A stretch of 64,000 bases of DNA from Sediminibacterium magnilacihabitans (lineage in GTDB: Bacteria > Bacteroidota > Bacteroidia > Chitinophagales > Chitinophagaceae), in NCBI GenBank assembly GCA_002973575.1, contig PVEQ01000012.1, forward strand, positions 42,786 to 106,785, in the 5' to 3' direction. This document shows, one piece after another, positions 46,150 to 54,991 of the stretch; the first letter of the stretch is position 1, and the number at the start of each line of letters is the position of its first letter. The notes under the pieces are model-generated. The model did no database searches and had not been told where the DNA came from. It saw nothing but the letters and a program-made list of their open reading frames with translations. The translations under genes and the position numbers were made by a program.

Positions 46150-46911
46150 ATGATCATTGCCATACAGGCTTATGCACAGGCGCACGAGTTCATCAAAAAA
46201 CACAAGCTGTGGAAGTGGATACTGATCCCAGGTATTCTTTATACTTTATTGTTCCTCCTGGGTATGTATTTTTTCAGTCATACTTCCGGTAATTTCATTG
46301 AATGGATGGCTTTGAAAACCGGTTTGAAGAACTGGCTTGACAGGCTCAACAACGGATTCCTGGGCTTTCTTTTTGCGATGGGCACGTTCCTGCTCTGGCT
46401 TTTGCTGCTGCTGCTTTATTTTTCCCTTTTCAAATATTTTTTTCTCATCGTGGGCTCACCCCTTTTCGCTTATCTCAGCGAAAAGACCGAAGCCATCATA
46501 GAGGGAAAAGATTTTCCTTTCAGCCTAATGCAGATGGCAAAAGACATTGCACGGGGTATACGCATTGCCGCACGGAACAGTCTCTGGCAAACGGTATACA
46601 TGCTGTCGATCCTTTTCCTCAGCCTGCTTCCTTTGATCGGATGGCTTACACCCATACTGGCGGTGCTCATTGAATGTTACTATTACGGTTTTTCCATGCT
46701 CGACTACAGCATGGAGCGGCACAAAAAAACAGCTACCGAAAGCATTTATTATATCAGCCGCCACAGGGGCCTCGCTATTGGTAACGGCATTGTATTCTAT
46801 ATGATGCACTTGCTGCCCTTTGTTGGATGGGTGCTGGCGCCCGCTTATGCTGTGGTGGCAGCTACCCTCAGCATTTACCCCTTAAAGGAACAGGCGAATG
46901 CATACAGGTAA
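46150..46911 (+). CDS. EI24-domain membrane protein
   Basis: This 253-residue protein has several hydrophobic helices (KWILIPGILYTLLFLLGMYF, LLLLLYFSLFKYFFLIVGSP, MLSILFLSLLPLIGWLTPIL) and the EI24/CysZ-like SPLFAYLSEKTEAIIEG segment. Members are inner membrane proteins; CysZ is a sulfate channel, but the wider family has no agreed role. The ATG at 46150 is used; a TTG at 46138 is possible. Its end overlaps the next gene by 14 bases. Confidence 0.83.
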   Translation: MIIAIQAYAQAHEFIKKHKLWKWILIPGILYTLLFLLGMYFFSHTSGNFIEWMALKTGLKNWLDRLNNGFLGFLFAMGTFLLWLLLLLLYFSLFKYFFLIVGSPLFAYLSEKTEAIIEGKDFPFSLMQMAKDIARGIRIAARNSLWQTVYMLSILFLSLLPLIGWLTPILAVLIECYYYGFSMLDYSMERHKKTATESIYYISRHRGLAIGNGIVFYMMHLLPFVGWVLAPAYAVVAATLSIYPLKEQANAYR

Positions 46912-47602
46912 AGTCTTTCTTATTCCCACCGTACTATACGAAGATGCTGTTGAGACCCTTCCCGCCTACCTGTTAGATGCGGTAAAACAGTGCCAGGTAT
47001 TTTTTGTGGAGAATGAAAAAACAGCGCGCCGCTTCCTGAAAAAAATATGGCGCGAGATGGTGATCGACGATTATCAGTGGTTTGCCATTCACAAAGCGGA
47101 AGAAGAAGTGAAACGTCAGTTCCTGCAACTGTTGCAGGCAGGAAAAAACATCGGTATCATCAGCGAAGCCGGCTGCCCTGGTATTGCCGATCCCGGGCAG
47201 TTACTGGTAGAAGCCGCTCAGCAAGCCAATAGTACGGTGAAACCGCTGGTAGGTCCCAGCTCTATTCTTTTGGCATTAATGGCCAGCGGCATGAACGGAC
47301 AATGCTTCCAGTTCCATGGCTACCTGCCCATCGACACGGCCGAAAGAAAGAAAAAGATCCGCGAACTCGAAGCAGATTCCTATCGCAGAAATTGTACCCA
47401 GTTGTTCATTGAAACGCCTTATCGCAACAATGCCATGATCAAGGACCTGTTACAGAGTTGCCACGATGAAACCAGGATCTGCATTGCAGTAGATATCACC
47501 GCACCATCGGAGAGTATCCGTACCCAGACCGTTAAAAAATGGAAACAGGAACAGCCAGACATTCACAAACGTCTTGCCCTGTTCCTGTTGCATGCTTCCT
47601 GA
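46898..47602 (+). CDS. RsmI-like SAM-dependent methyltransferase
   Basis: This 234-residue tetrapyrrole-methylase-fold protein resembles RsmI, which modifies C1402 of 16S rRNA. Blocks: GKVFLIPTVLYEDAVETLPA, FFVENEKTARRFLKKI, IGIISEAGCPGIADPGQLLV, VGPSSILLALMASGMNGQCF and HGYLPIDTAERKKKIRELE. It is shorter than E. coli RsmI and may be a separate Bacteroidota group. It overlaps the EI24 gene. Confidence 0.87.
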   Translation: MHTGKVFLIPTVLYEDAVETLPAYLLDAVKQCQVFFVENEKTARRFLKKIWREMVIDDYQWFAIHKAEEEVKRQFLQLLQAGKNIGIISEAGCPGIADPGQLLVEAAQQANSTVKPLVGPSSILLALMASGMNGQCFQFHGYLPIDTAERKKKIRELEADSYRRNCTQLFIETPYRNNAMIKDLLQSCHDETRICIAVDITAPSESIRTQTVKKWKQEQPDIHKRLALFLLHAS

Positions 47603-47616
47603 AAAAACGGAAGTAT

Positions 47617-48009
47617 TTATTTGGGTTTGATGATGGTTTCGCCGGTTACTCCCCGCACTTCGTACACACTGTCTACAATATATGTTTGCATACCGCGCCA
47701 GGGCAGGCTGCCGAAATACCGTTTGTAATGCAGTTCCACATCCCTGCCTGAGCTCCGCAACAATATATCTGCTACGTGTTGATTGGTAACACTGAAATCA
47801 AATTCATTGCTCTGTATATTGGCCCTGAAACCGCTTTGGATGATGTTTCCTTCATAGGTTTTGAACAGGATCCCTTTGTACTGGAAAGTGTTCAACTGCC
47901 CCGCTTTGGTTCCTGTGGCAAATACATAATAATACCGGAAATAACCAAAGCATATCAACACCAATACAAGGATGATGATGAAGTTTCGCAGTATTTTTCT
48001 CTTGTTCAT
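47617..48009 (-). CDS. Membrane-anchored protein of unknown function
   Basis: This 130-residue protein has one N-terminal membrane helix (NFIIILVLVLICFGYFRYYY), then a small beta-rich domain with the words GILFKTYEGNIIQSG, NEFDFSVTNQHVADIL and LHYKRYFGSLPWRGMQTYIV. The layout recurs in Bacteroidota proteins without an assigned function. Its ATG lies just one base before the stop of the M28 peptidase gene, so the two are co-transcribed. Confidence 0.78.
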   Translation of the reverse strand: MNKRKILRNFIIILVLVLICFGYFRYYYVFATGTKAGQLNTFQYKGILFKTYEGNIIQSGFRANIQSNEFDFSVTNQHVADILLRSSGRDVELHYKRYFGSLPWRGMQTYIVDSVYEVRGVTGETIIKPK

Positions 48010-48010
48010 A

Positions 48011-49378
48011 TCAGAGTCCGTATTTGTCTACAAGATAAATCAATGCAGTCATATTTACTGCGCCGAGCAACAGTTCTCTTTTATTCACATTTTCAAATAC
48101 ATCGCTGCGGGCATGGTGGTAATCGAAATAACGTTGTGAGTCGGGCAACAGTTCACCATAAGGAGTGCCGAAGAACTTATTAAGCGGTCCAATATCGGCG
48201 CCACCGCCTTCGTCCACAATAAAACTCGTTCCATAAGGCGCCAGCAAAGGAATCCAGTTGCGCAATTTGGCTAATTGTTCTTTACTGCCCGCAATGCTGA
48301 ATCCGCGCGGGGTAAAACCGCCTGCATCACTTTCCAGTGCAAATACATGCTTTTCTCCTTTGGCTTTCGCTTCCTCGGCATATTTGGTGCCGCCTCTCAA
48401 ACCATTCTCTTCATTGGCAAACAACACAAAACGAATGCTGTGTTTGGGATGGTAACCAATTGCTTTGAGCGCGCGCATGACCTCAATGGTATGCACTACA
48501 CCGGCACCATCGTCGGTTGCTCCTTCATTTACATCCCAGCTATCGAGGTGCCCGCCGATGGTAATATACTGGTCGGGATATTCCGAACCCGTCCATTCTG
48601 CAATCACATTATGACCAATGGTATCCGGCAGGAAATGTCCGCTCGTAGTCATGCTCACTTTCAATGCCGATTGCTTTCCCAGCTCCCACAGGTAATCCGC
48701 ATCTCGTGGTCCTATTGCAATAGCAGGTATTTTGGGAAAAGAATCGTTGTACTTCATTGCACCTGTATGCGGGTCATTGGCAGTTGAAGAAGTCAGGGAG
48801 CGTATCATTACACCTGCTGCACCATATTTGGCGGCACGGCTCGCACCTGCGTAACGGTAAATACCAGCATCACCATAGGAAACAAAAGTCTGCACATTGG
48901 TAGGGTTAAACGCATAATTATAATAGACGATCTTTCCTTTCACTTCATCCTTTCTTCGTTCCAGTTCGGCAAAATCAGCTACCAGTACCAGGTTGGCCGT
49001 AAGCGGTTTGCCATTGCCCAATGAATTGCCCAGTGCAGTAGCATCGAGCTTGCGGTTGGTGGCTTTTTGATTAACTGATACAATGGATGCCAGGTCTTTG
49101 CCTCCCCTCACCCAGTGCGGCACCATGCATTCCTGCAGGTACACTTTATCGCCGCCATTTTGTTCCATGGTGGTTTTGCCCCATTGAACCGCTTTGGCAA
49201 ACTGCGGTGAGCCGGCCAGCCGGCCGCCAATCTGTTTGGTTAACTGGTGAAGCAAATCATACGCTTTACCATTGGTTAATATTTCATCGGAGATGCGTTT
49301 GATCATCACTGCATCTTCATTGCTCTGCGCCATAGTCAATAAGGGGCAAAGGCAGAGGAGAGATAGTATTTTCTTCAT
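48011..49378 (-). CDS. Secreted M28-family zinc peptidase
   Basis: The 455-residue protein from the ATG at 49378 has a signal peptide (MKKILSLLCLCPLLTMAQ), a PA-like insert (about 120-240) and an M28 catalytic domain. Zinc ligands and catalytic residues: IGGHLDSWDVNEGATDDGAG (His, Asp), FANEENGLRGG (Glu pair), ESDAGG (Asp) and YFDYHHARSDVFENV (His). It is an aminopeptidase or carboxypeptidase of the periplasm or outside; specificity is unknown. Confidence 0.91.
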   Translation of the reverse strand: MKKILSLLCLCPLLTMAQSNEDAVMIKRISDEILTNGKAYDLLHQLTKQIGGRLAGSPQFAKAVQWGKTTMEQNGGDKVYLQECMVPHWVRGGKDLASIVSVNQKATNRKLDATALGNSLGNGKPLTANLVLVADFAELERRKDEVKGKIVYYNYAFNPTNVQTFVSYGDAGIYRYAGASRAAKYGAAGVMIRSLTSSTANDPHTGAMKYNDSFPKIPAIAIGPRDADYLWELGKQSALKVSMTTSGHFLPDTIGHNVIAEWTGSEYPDQYITIGGHLDSWDVNEGATDDGAGVVHTIEVMRALKAIGYHPKHSIRFVLFANEENGLRGGTKYAEEAKAKGEKHVFALESDAGGFTPRGFSIAGSKEQLAKLRNWIPLLAPYGTSFIVDEGGGADIGPLNKFFGTPYGELLPDSQRYFDYHHARSDVFENVNKRELLLGAVNMTALIYLVDKYGL

Positions 49379-49493
49379 GCTATAAAGATAGATGTTAGCT
49401 GATAGAAAAAAAGATTTCTTACCCCATCTACCAGCCATCAACTAGCACCTGACAACTCAAAAAATAATCGTTACTTGCATACAAAATATCTCT

Positions 49494-50630
49494 ATGCGCA
49501 TAGGCATCGTTTGCTATCCTACTTTTGGCGGAAGTGGTGTATTGGCCACTGAGTTGGGAAAAGCCCTGGCCGATGAAGGTCACCAGGTGCATTTCATCAC
49601 TTACCAGCAACCCGTTCGCCTGAATGTATTCAATGCCAATATTTTTTATCATGAAGTAAGGGTGCCTACTTATCCGCTGTTCAACTATCCGCCTTATGAA
49701 GTGGCATTGGCCAGCACCATGGTAGACGTGATATTGAATCACGATCTGGATCTCTTGCATGTGCATTATGCTATTCCGCACGCTTCGGCTGCCTATATGG
49801 CCAAGCAGATCGTGCGGCAAAAAGGACATCGCAATGTGCCGGTGATCACCACACTGCATGGCACCGATATTACGTTGGTGGGGAAGGACAAGACCTATGA
49901 GCCGGTGGTTACTTTCTCTATCAATGAAAGTGATGCCATCACGGCCGTATCGCATAACCTGCGGGATGAAACGTATAGCTTCTTCAACATCCAGAAAGAA
50001 ATAGAAGTGATCCACAATTTTGTGGATGTGAAACGTTTCAATAAAAAGCCCATCGATGCATTCCGGAAAGTGATAGCGCCGAATGGAGAAAAAATATTGA
50101 TACATGCTTCCAACTTCAGGAGAGTAAAACGTGTAGACGATGTGGTGAAAATATTTGCTGCGGTGCGCAAAGAAATGCCTGCCAAATTATTGATGGTGGG
50201 CGATGGGCCTGAGCGGCCGATGGCCGAAAAACTCACCCGTGAGTTGGGCATTGAAGAAGATGTTCGCTTTTTGGGCAAGCAAGAGCAGATGGAAGACATA
50301 TTGGCGGTAAGCGATGTGTTCATCCTCCCTTCGGAATACGAGAGTTTCGGTCTTGCTGCATTGGAAGCCATGGCAGCCCATGCGGTAGTTATCAGCACCA
50401 ATGCCGGTGGTCTTACCGAGATCAACATACAGGGCGAAACAGGTTTTATGGCCAATGTGGGCGACGTAGAAAGTATGAGCCGCTTTGCCATTGAACTTTT
50501 GCGCGACGATGTAAAACTGAATGCCATGAAAGATGCGGCTTACAAGCAAGCCCGCCGTTTCGATATCAAGAACATCATTCCGCGTTACGAAAAACTCTAC
50601 AGCAGGTTCTGCCGGATGGGCAATTGCTGA
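49494..50630 (+). CDS. bshA: N-acetyl-alpha-D-glucosaminyl L-malate synthase
   Basis: This 378-residue GT4 glycosyltransferase joins GlcNAc to L-malate, the first step of bacillithiol synthesis. Diagnostic blocks: MRIGIVCYPTFGGSGVLATE, NYPPYEVALASTMVDVI, HVHYAIPHASAAYMAKQI, TTLHGTDITLVGKD and the nucleotide-sugar site PSEYESFGLAALEAMA. BshB and BshC are not in the window. Its stop directly abuts the stop of the convergent aminotransferase gene. Confidence 0.93.
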   Translation: MRIGIVCYPTFGGSGVLATELGKALADEGHQVHFITYQQPVRLNVFNANIFYHEVRVPTYPLFNYPPYEVALASTMVDVILNHDLDLLHVHYAIPHASAAYMAKQIVRQKGHRNVPVITTLHGTDITLVGKDKTYEPVVTFSINESDAITAVSHNLRDETYSFFNIQKEIEVIHNFVDVKRFNKKPIDAFRKVIAPNGEKILIHASNFRRVKRVDDVVKIFAAVRKEMPAKLLMVGDGPERPMAEKLTRELGIEEDVRFLGKQEQMEDILAVSDVFILPSEYESFGLAALEAMAAHAVVISTNAGGLTEINIQGETGFMANVGDVESMSRFAIELLRDDVKLNAMKDAAYKQARRFDIKNIIPRYEKLYSRFCRMGNC

Positions 50631-51830
50631 TCATTTCACTACTGACTGGATGCTGTATACGATCCTGTCGCATACTTCTTTCAGTTCTTCTGCTGTAATG
50701 ATGAGCGGTGGTGCGATGCGCAGCCTGTCGGGCGCGAAGACGAACCAGTCGGTGATCAGTCCGTTCTTTACGCAGGCGTGTACGATGGCCTGGTTCAGTT
50801 CCGCTGTTTTAAATTGAAGCGACATCCACAAACCTGCACTGCGTGCATCGATGATGGCGGGATGTTGCAATGCACGTTTGAGTATTGCCTCTTTCTGTTT
50901 AACCTGCTCAATATACTTTCCCGCCAACAATACTTCCATGGCTACCTTTCCGGCTGCACAGGAAACAGGATGACCTCCGAATGTGGTGATATGGCCCAGT
51001 ACCGGGTCGTGCGTCAGTTGTTGCATCAGAGATTGATCGGCAATGAAAGCTCCCAGCGGCATCCCGCCTCCCAACGCTTTTCCTAATAGTAAGATATCGG
51101 GTAACAGATCCAACTGTTCAAAAGCCCATAAGCTGCCTGTTCTGCCAAAGCCTGCCTGTATTTCATCCAATACCAGGAGCGCTCCCTGTTCGGTGCATTT
51201 CTTCCTGACGGCTTGTATCCAGGCTGTATCCGGTTTTACAATACCACTCTCTGCCTGTATTGTTTCCAGGAATACACATGCCGTATTGCGATCGATCGCA
51301 TCGATCAGCGCCTGGCTGTTATAATCTAAATGATCAATATCCGGGAGCAAAGGCCTGAACGCATTGCGCCAATATTCATCTCCCATCATACTCAAAGCGC
51401 CTTGTGTGCTGCCATGATAAGCTTTATTAGCAGCAATGACCCGCGTGCGGCCCGTAACCCGCTTGGCCAGTTTCATAGCACCTTCTGTGGCTTCAGCGCC
51501 GCTATTGGTAAAGTATACGCAGTTGAGAGAAGCCGGCAAATGATCTGTAAGCATTTTGGCATATCCCACCTGCGGCGCTTCTATGAATTCGCCATACACG
51601 ATGAGGTGCATGTATTCAGCAGCCTGTTCCTGCACGGCTTTCACCACAGCAGGGTGACTGTGCCCGATATTACACACACTGAACCCGGAGATGAGATCAA
51701 CGTACTCCTTTCCTTCTATATCCCACAAATGAATACCCGCTGCTTTTTTCATCTCAATGCCAATCGGCGCGGGAGAAGTTTGTGCAATGTGCCGGAGAAA
51801 TAACTGTCTGTTCGGTGTAACACTCATCAT
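50631..51830 (-). CDS. Class III aminotransferase (acetylornithine/ornithine type)
   Basis: This 399-residue PLP enzyme has family blocks YVDLISGFSVCNIGHSHPAV, VYFTNSGAEATEGAMKLAKR, LLVLDEIQAGFGRTGSLWAF and LLLGKALGGGMPLGAFIAD, where the Lys binds PLP. TTFGGHPVSCAAGKVAMEVL follows. Acetylornithine, ornithine or another omega-amino acid could be the donor; no arginine genes are nearby. Two adjacent ATGs (51830, 51827) are possible starts. Confidence 0.88.
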   Translation of the reverse strand: MMSVTPNRQLFLRHIAQTSPAPIGIEMKKAAGIHLWDIEGKEYVDLISGFSVCNIGHSHPAVVKAVQEQAAEYMHLIVYGEFIEAPQVGYAKMLTDHLPASLNCVYFTNSGAEATEGAMKLAKRVTGRTRVIAANKAYHGSTQGALSMMGDEYWRNAFRPLLPDIDHLDYNSQALIDAIDRNTACVFLETIQAESGIVKPDTAWIQAVRKKCTEQGALLVLDEIQAGFGRTGSLWAFEQLDLLPDILLLGKALGGGMPLGAFIADQSLMQQLTHDPVLGHITTFGGHPVSCAAGKVAMEVLLAGKYIEQVKQKEAILKRALQHPAIIDARSAGLWMSLQFKTAELNQAIVHACVKNGLITDWFVFAPDRLRIAPPLIITAEELKEVCDRIVYSIQSVVK

Positions 51831-51886
51831 TTATTAGTTTTCCTGGGTTTAAAATTAGAAATTTGAACATTGAAATCTCAAACTTT

Positions 51887-52438
51887 ATGGCAACCATACT
51901 ACCTGTTCTCGGCAAACATCCCCAATTCGGCGAAAATTGTTTTGTAGCGCCCAATGCCACCATCGTGGGCGATGTGGTGATGGGCGATGAGTGCAGTATA
52001 TGGTTTAATGCTGTTATCAGGGGTGATGTGCATTATATCAAAATGGGTAATAAAGTCAATGTGCAGGATGGCGCGATCATCCATTGTACTTACCAGAAAA
52101 ACCCTACTGTTATCGGCAACAATGTTTCTATCGGTCATAATGCACTGGTGCATGGTTGTACGGTGCACGATAATGTACTCATTGGCATGGGCGCCATTGT
52201 AATGGATCGCTGTGAAGTACATAGTAATGCCATCATTGCAGCGGGTGCGGTAGTGTTGGAAGGAACAGTGGTAGAAGCAGGCGCTATTTATGCCGGTGTT
52301 CCCGCTAAAAAAGTAAAAGATGTTTCACAGGATCTCATTCATGGCGAGATAGACCGCATATCGAATAACTATGTGAAGTATGCTTCCTGGTTCAGTGAAT
52401 ACAATGAACTCCCAGGAACTATCACAAATCAGAAATGA
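51887..52438 (+). CDS. Gamma-carbonic anhydrase-like hexapeptide protein
   Basis: This 183-residue left-handed beta helix has hexapeptide repeats from about residue 20 to 145. The gamma-carbonic anhydrase histidines are visible in IIHCTYQKN, VSIGHNALVHGCTVHDNVLI, with WFNAVIRGDVHYIKMGN before them. It may hydrate CO2 or be an inactive relative of the PaaY/YrdA group. The start is the ATG at 51887; the upstream in-frame codons lie in repeat-like sequence. Confidence 0.9.
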   Translation: MATILPVLGKHPQFGENCFVAPNATIVGDVVMGDECSIWFNAVIRGDVHYIKMGNKVNVQDGAIIHCTYQKNPTVIGNNVSIGHNALVHGCTVHDNVLIGMGAIVMDRCEVHSNAIIAAGAVVLEGTVVEAGAIYAGVPAKKVKDVSQDLIHGEIDRISNNYVKYASWFSEYNELPGTITNQK

Positions 52439-52463
52439 TCTAATCAGCAATCAGACATTATCC

Positions 52464-53390
52464 TTAATAGTTTTTGTCATCCATAGTATCTAATATATTG
52501 AGGTAACTGATATAGCGGTTTTCCGATACAGCTCCGCTCAAAACTTCTTGCTTTACCGCGCATCCCGGCTCTTCAATATGCATGCAGTTATTGAACTGGC
52601 ATTCGTTCAGCAATGCCCTCATCTCGGGGAAATAATGCGAGAGTTCCTGTTTGGTAATATCTACCAATCCGAATTCACGCACACCCGGTGTATCAATGAT
52701 ATGTCCCCCATTATCGAGGTCGAACATCTCGGCAAAAGTGGTGGTATGCATGCCTTTGCCGCTCCAACTGCTCACTTCCTGTGTGCGCAGGTTGAACCGG
52801 GGGAATACGGCATTGATGAAGGTGGATTTGCCTACACCGCTGTGTCCGCTCAGTAAGGTAGTTTTATCTTTCAGTAGCGCTTTCGCTTCTTCAATACCTT
52901 CTTTCTTCAACACACTGGCCAACACTACCTGGTAACCGATCGCCTCGTACATCTGCTTGTATTCCTGGAACCGTTCCAACTCTTTTTTGCGGTAGATATC
53001 TGACTTGTTGAATACAATGATGGCCGGAATATGATAGGCTTCACAGGAAACCAGGAAACGGTCCATGAAACCCTGTGAGGTGCGTGGCTCTTTCAATGTA
53101 GCGAACAAAATGCTTTGGTCGAGATTGGAAGCAACGATATGATGCTGCCGTTTGTTGTGAGGCGATACCCTGGCTACATAATTACGCCTGTCGGCAATAG
53201 CAGTGATCACAGCCGACTCCTCCTGCACCGCTTCAATGTCTATGTCTACCTCATCGCCCACCGCAATGGGGTTGGTGGAGCTGATGGCGTCTATCTTAAA
53301 AATGCCCTTGATACGGGCATTATAGAAGTTTCCGTCCTCCCCTTTTACGGTATACCAGCTGCCAGTAGACTTGTAAACACGTGCTTTCAT
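52464..53390 (-). CDS. rsgA: Ribosome small subunit-dependent GTPase RsgA
   Basis: This 308-residue circularly permuted GTPase assists 30S maturation. An N-terminal OB domain (MKARVYKSTGSWYTVKGEDG) is followed by G4 VFNKSD, G1 LLSGHSGVGKSTFINAVF, G3 DTPGVREFGLVD, and a zinc site CQFNNCMHIEEPGC. The start is the ATG at 53390. It is divergent from ubiE with a 53-base gap, and its own upstream sequence holds a TATCTTCG near-match to the -7 box. Confidence 0.94.
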   Translation of the reverse strand: MKARVYKSTGSWYTVKGEDGNFYNARIKGIFKIDAISSTNPIAVGDEVDIDIEAVQEESAVITAIADRRNYVARVSPHNKRQHHIVASNLDQSILFATLKEPRTSQGFMDRFLVSCEAYHIPAIIVFNKSDIYRKKELERFQEYKQMYEAIGYQVVLASVLKKEGIEEAKALLKDKTTLLSGHSGVGKSTFINAVFPRFNLRTQEVSSWSGKGMHTTTFAEMFDLDNGGHIIDTPGVREFGLVDITKQELSHYFPEMRALLNECQFNNCMHIEEPGCAVKQEVLSGAVSENRYISYLNILDTMDDKNY

Positions 53391-53429
53391 GCCCAACGAA
53401 GATAGTAAGCCCGTGGTGATGAAATTCAA

Positions 53430-53437
53430 TATCTTTG
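53430..53437 (+). promoter_or_regulatory. Start-proximal -7 box (TATCTTTG) of ubiE
   Basis: An exact TAnnTTTG box lies six bases before the ubiE ATG in the short divergent gap with rsgA. Confidence 0.6.
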
Positions 53438-53443
53438 CAGCCT

Positions 53444-54184
53444 ATGGCAAAATTTGCGCACGATGAAATAGTGCCTTACCAGGAAAGTGGGATGGAGAAG
53501 AAAGAGCAGGTAGCGGAGATGTTTAACAAGATCGCTTTCCGGTATGATTTTCTCAACCGTTTTCTCAGCGCAGGCATCGATGTACGATGGAGGAAGAAAG
53601 CCATCCGGCAGCTGGAGTCACTGCATCCGCAGCAGATACTGGATGTAGCTACCGGCACCGGTGATGTAGCCATCATGACTTACCAACTGTTGCATCCGAA
53701 AAAGATCATCGGTATCGATATTTCGGAAGGAATGCTGGAACTGGGTCGCAAGAAGCTGCAAAAACTGCATTTAACAGATCATATTGAATTATGCAGCGGC
53801 GATAGCGAGGTTATTCCGTTTGAAGACAATAGCTTTGACGCCATCACCGTGGCTTTTGGCGTGCGTAATTTCCAGCACCTGGAAAAAGGATTGCGTGAAA
53901 TGTATCGTGTATTGCGGCCGGGTGGTAAATTAGTGGTGCTGGAATTTTCGAAACCGGCGGGACTGTTCAGGGGGTTGTTCAACCTTTATATGAATGTGAT
54001 CACTCCGGCGTTTGGTAAATTATTCGCAAAAAACAAAGACGCTTATACTTACCTGAACCATAGTGTACAGGCATTCCCCGAGGGGCAAACCTTTTTAAAC
54101 ATAATGCATGAAGCAAGATTTACTCAAACTTATTTGAAAAAGCTTACTTTAGGCGTATGCACCATCTATTGCGGAAGCAAATAG
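53444..54184 (+). CDS. ubiE: Demethylmenaquinone methyltransferase
   Basis: This 246-residue SAM-dependent C-methyltransferase makes menaquinone (also called MenG). Blocks: VAEMFNKIAFRYDFLNRFLS, ILDVATGTGDVAIMTYQLLH, GIDISEGMLELGRKKL, DAITVAFGVRNFQHLEKGLR and YRVLRPGGKLVVLEFSKP. It overlaps the porT start by 28 bases, a pairing frequent in Bacteroidota. Confidence 0.94.
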   Translation: MAKFAHDEIVPYQESGMEKKEQVAEMFNKIAFRYDFLNRFLSAGIDVRWRKKAIRQLESLHPQQILDVATGTGDVAIMTYQLLHPKKIIGIDISEGMLELGRKKLQKLHLTDHIELCSGDSEVIPFEDNSFDAITVAFGVRNFQHLEKGLREMYRVLRPGGKLVVLEFSKPAGLFRGLFNLYMNVITPAFGKLFAKNKDAYTYLNHSVQAFPEGQTFLNIMHEARFTQTYLKKLTLGVCTIYCGSK

Positions 54185-54876
54185 TTCTGCTGATCCTTTT
54201 ATCCGTTGGCGTCCTGCATGTGCAGGCGCAAAGAGAAATCTATCGTATCAACCACGATAACCTTCCCTATTATTTCGGCCTTACACTGGGCTACAACAGT
54301 TCATATCTGCAGGTGAGTAAATCACCCAAGTTCCTGCAAAGCGATAGTATACGCAGTGTAATTCCCGGATCCAGCGGAGGCATTGCCATGGGCCTGCTGG
54401 CCACCCTCAGGCTGACCGATCATTTCGAAGCGAGGGCCAATCCGCAGTTGGTCATCGGCGGTTCCAAATTCCTGTCGTATACACTGGGCATTACCAAACC
54501 GGGAGAAGCTTCCTTTCAGAAACAGATACTTCCCTCCACCCTGGTGAGTTTCCCTTTTCATATCAAGTTCAACTCCGACAGGATCGGGAATTTCAAGACC
54601 TATCTGCTGTGCGGGTTCAAATTCGATATGGACCTCTCGAGCAATTCGGCCGTACGGAATGCCGATGACATTATCAAATTGAAAAAATACGATTTCGGAT
54701 TGGAAGCGGGTATGGGCTTCAATTTCTACCTGCCCTTTGTAACCGTTTCGCCCGAGATCAAGATCAGCTATGGCTTGTCAAATATCCACCAGCTCGATCC
54801 TACCCTCAAATATTCCAATGTGCTCGACAAAATACAGTCGCGTATGATCGTTTTCTCCATCCACCTGGAAGACTAA
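54157..54876 (+). CDS. porT: PorT family outer membrane protein of the type IX secretion system
   Basis: This 239-residue beta-barrel protein has a signal peptide (IVLLILLSVGVLHVQAQ). NLPYYFGLTLGYNSSYLQVS, MGLLATLRLTDHFEARANPQ and TLVSFPFHIKFNSDRIGNFK fit the PorT/SprT family, which is needed for T9SS. Overlap with ubiE supports the call. Confidence 0.88.
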   Translation: MHHLLRKQIVLLILLSVGVLHVQAQREIYRINHDNLPYYFGLTLGYNSSYLQVSKSPKFLQSDSIRSVIPGSSGGIAMGLLATLRLTDHFEARANPQLVIGGSKFLSYTLGITKPGEASFQKQILPSTLVSFPFHIKFNSDRIGNFKTYLLCGFKFDMDLSSNSAVRNADDIIKLKKYDFGLEAGMGFNFYLPFVTVSPEIKISYGLSNIHQLDPTLKYSNVLDKIQSRMIVFSIHLED

Positions 54877-54882
54877 TCGCGC

Positions 54883-54966
54883 AATGAGACAATTCGGCAA
54901 TTCGACAATTGCTGAATTGTCTCATTGTCCCATTGTCGAATTGCCGAATTGTCTAATTGTCTCATT
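54883..54966. repeat. Long inverted repeat after porT built from short words
   Basis: Arms at 54883-54909 and 54932-54966 are reverse complements over 27 bases; the second arm carries an extra eight-base AATTGTCT duplication. The arms consist of repeated AATTGTC/GACAATT words, related to those between nuoA and nuoB. The transcript could fold into a long AT-rich hairpin between porT and the dihydroorotase gene, but no T-tract follows. Confidence 0.75.
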
Positions 54967-54991
54967 AAATTGCATTCGCAATTAAAAGGAT

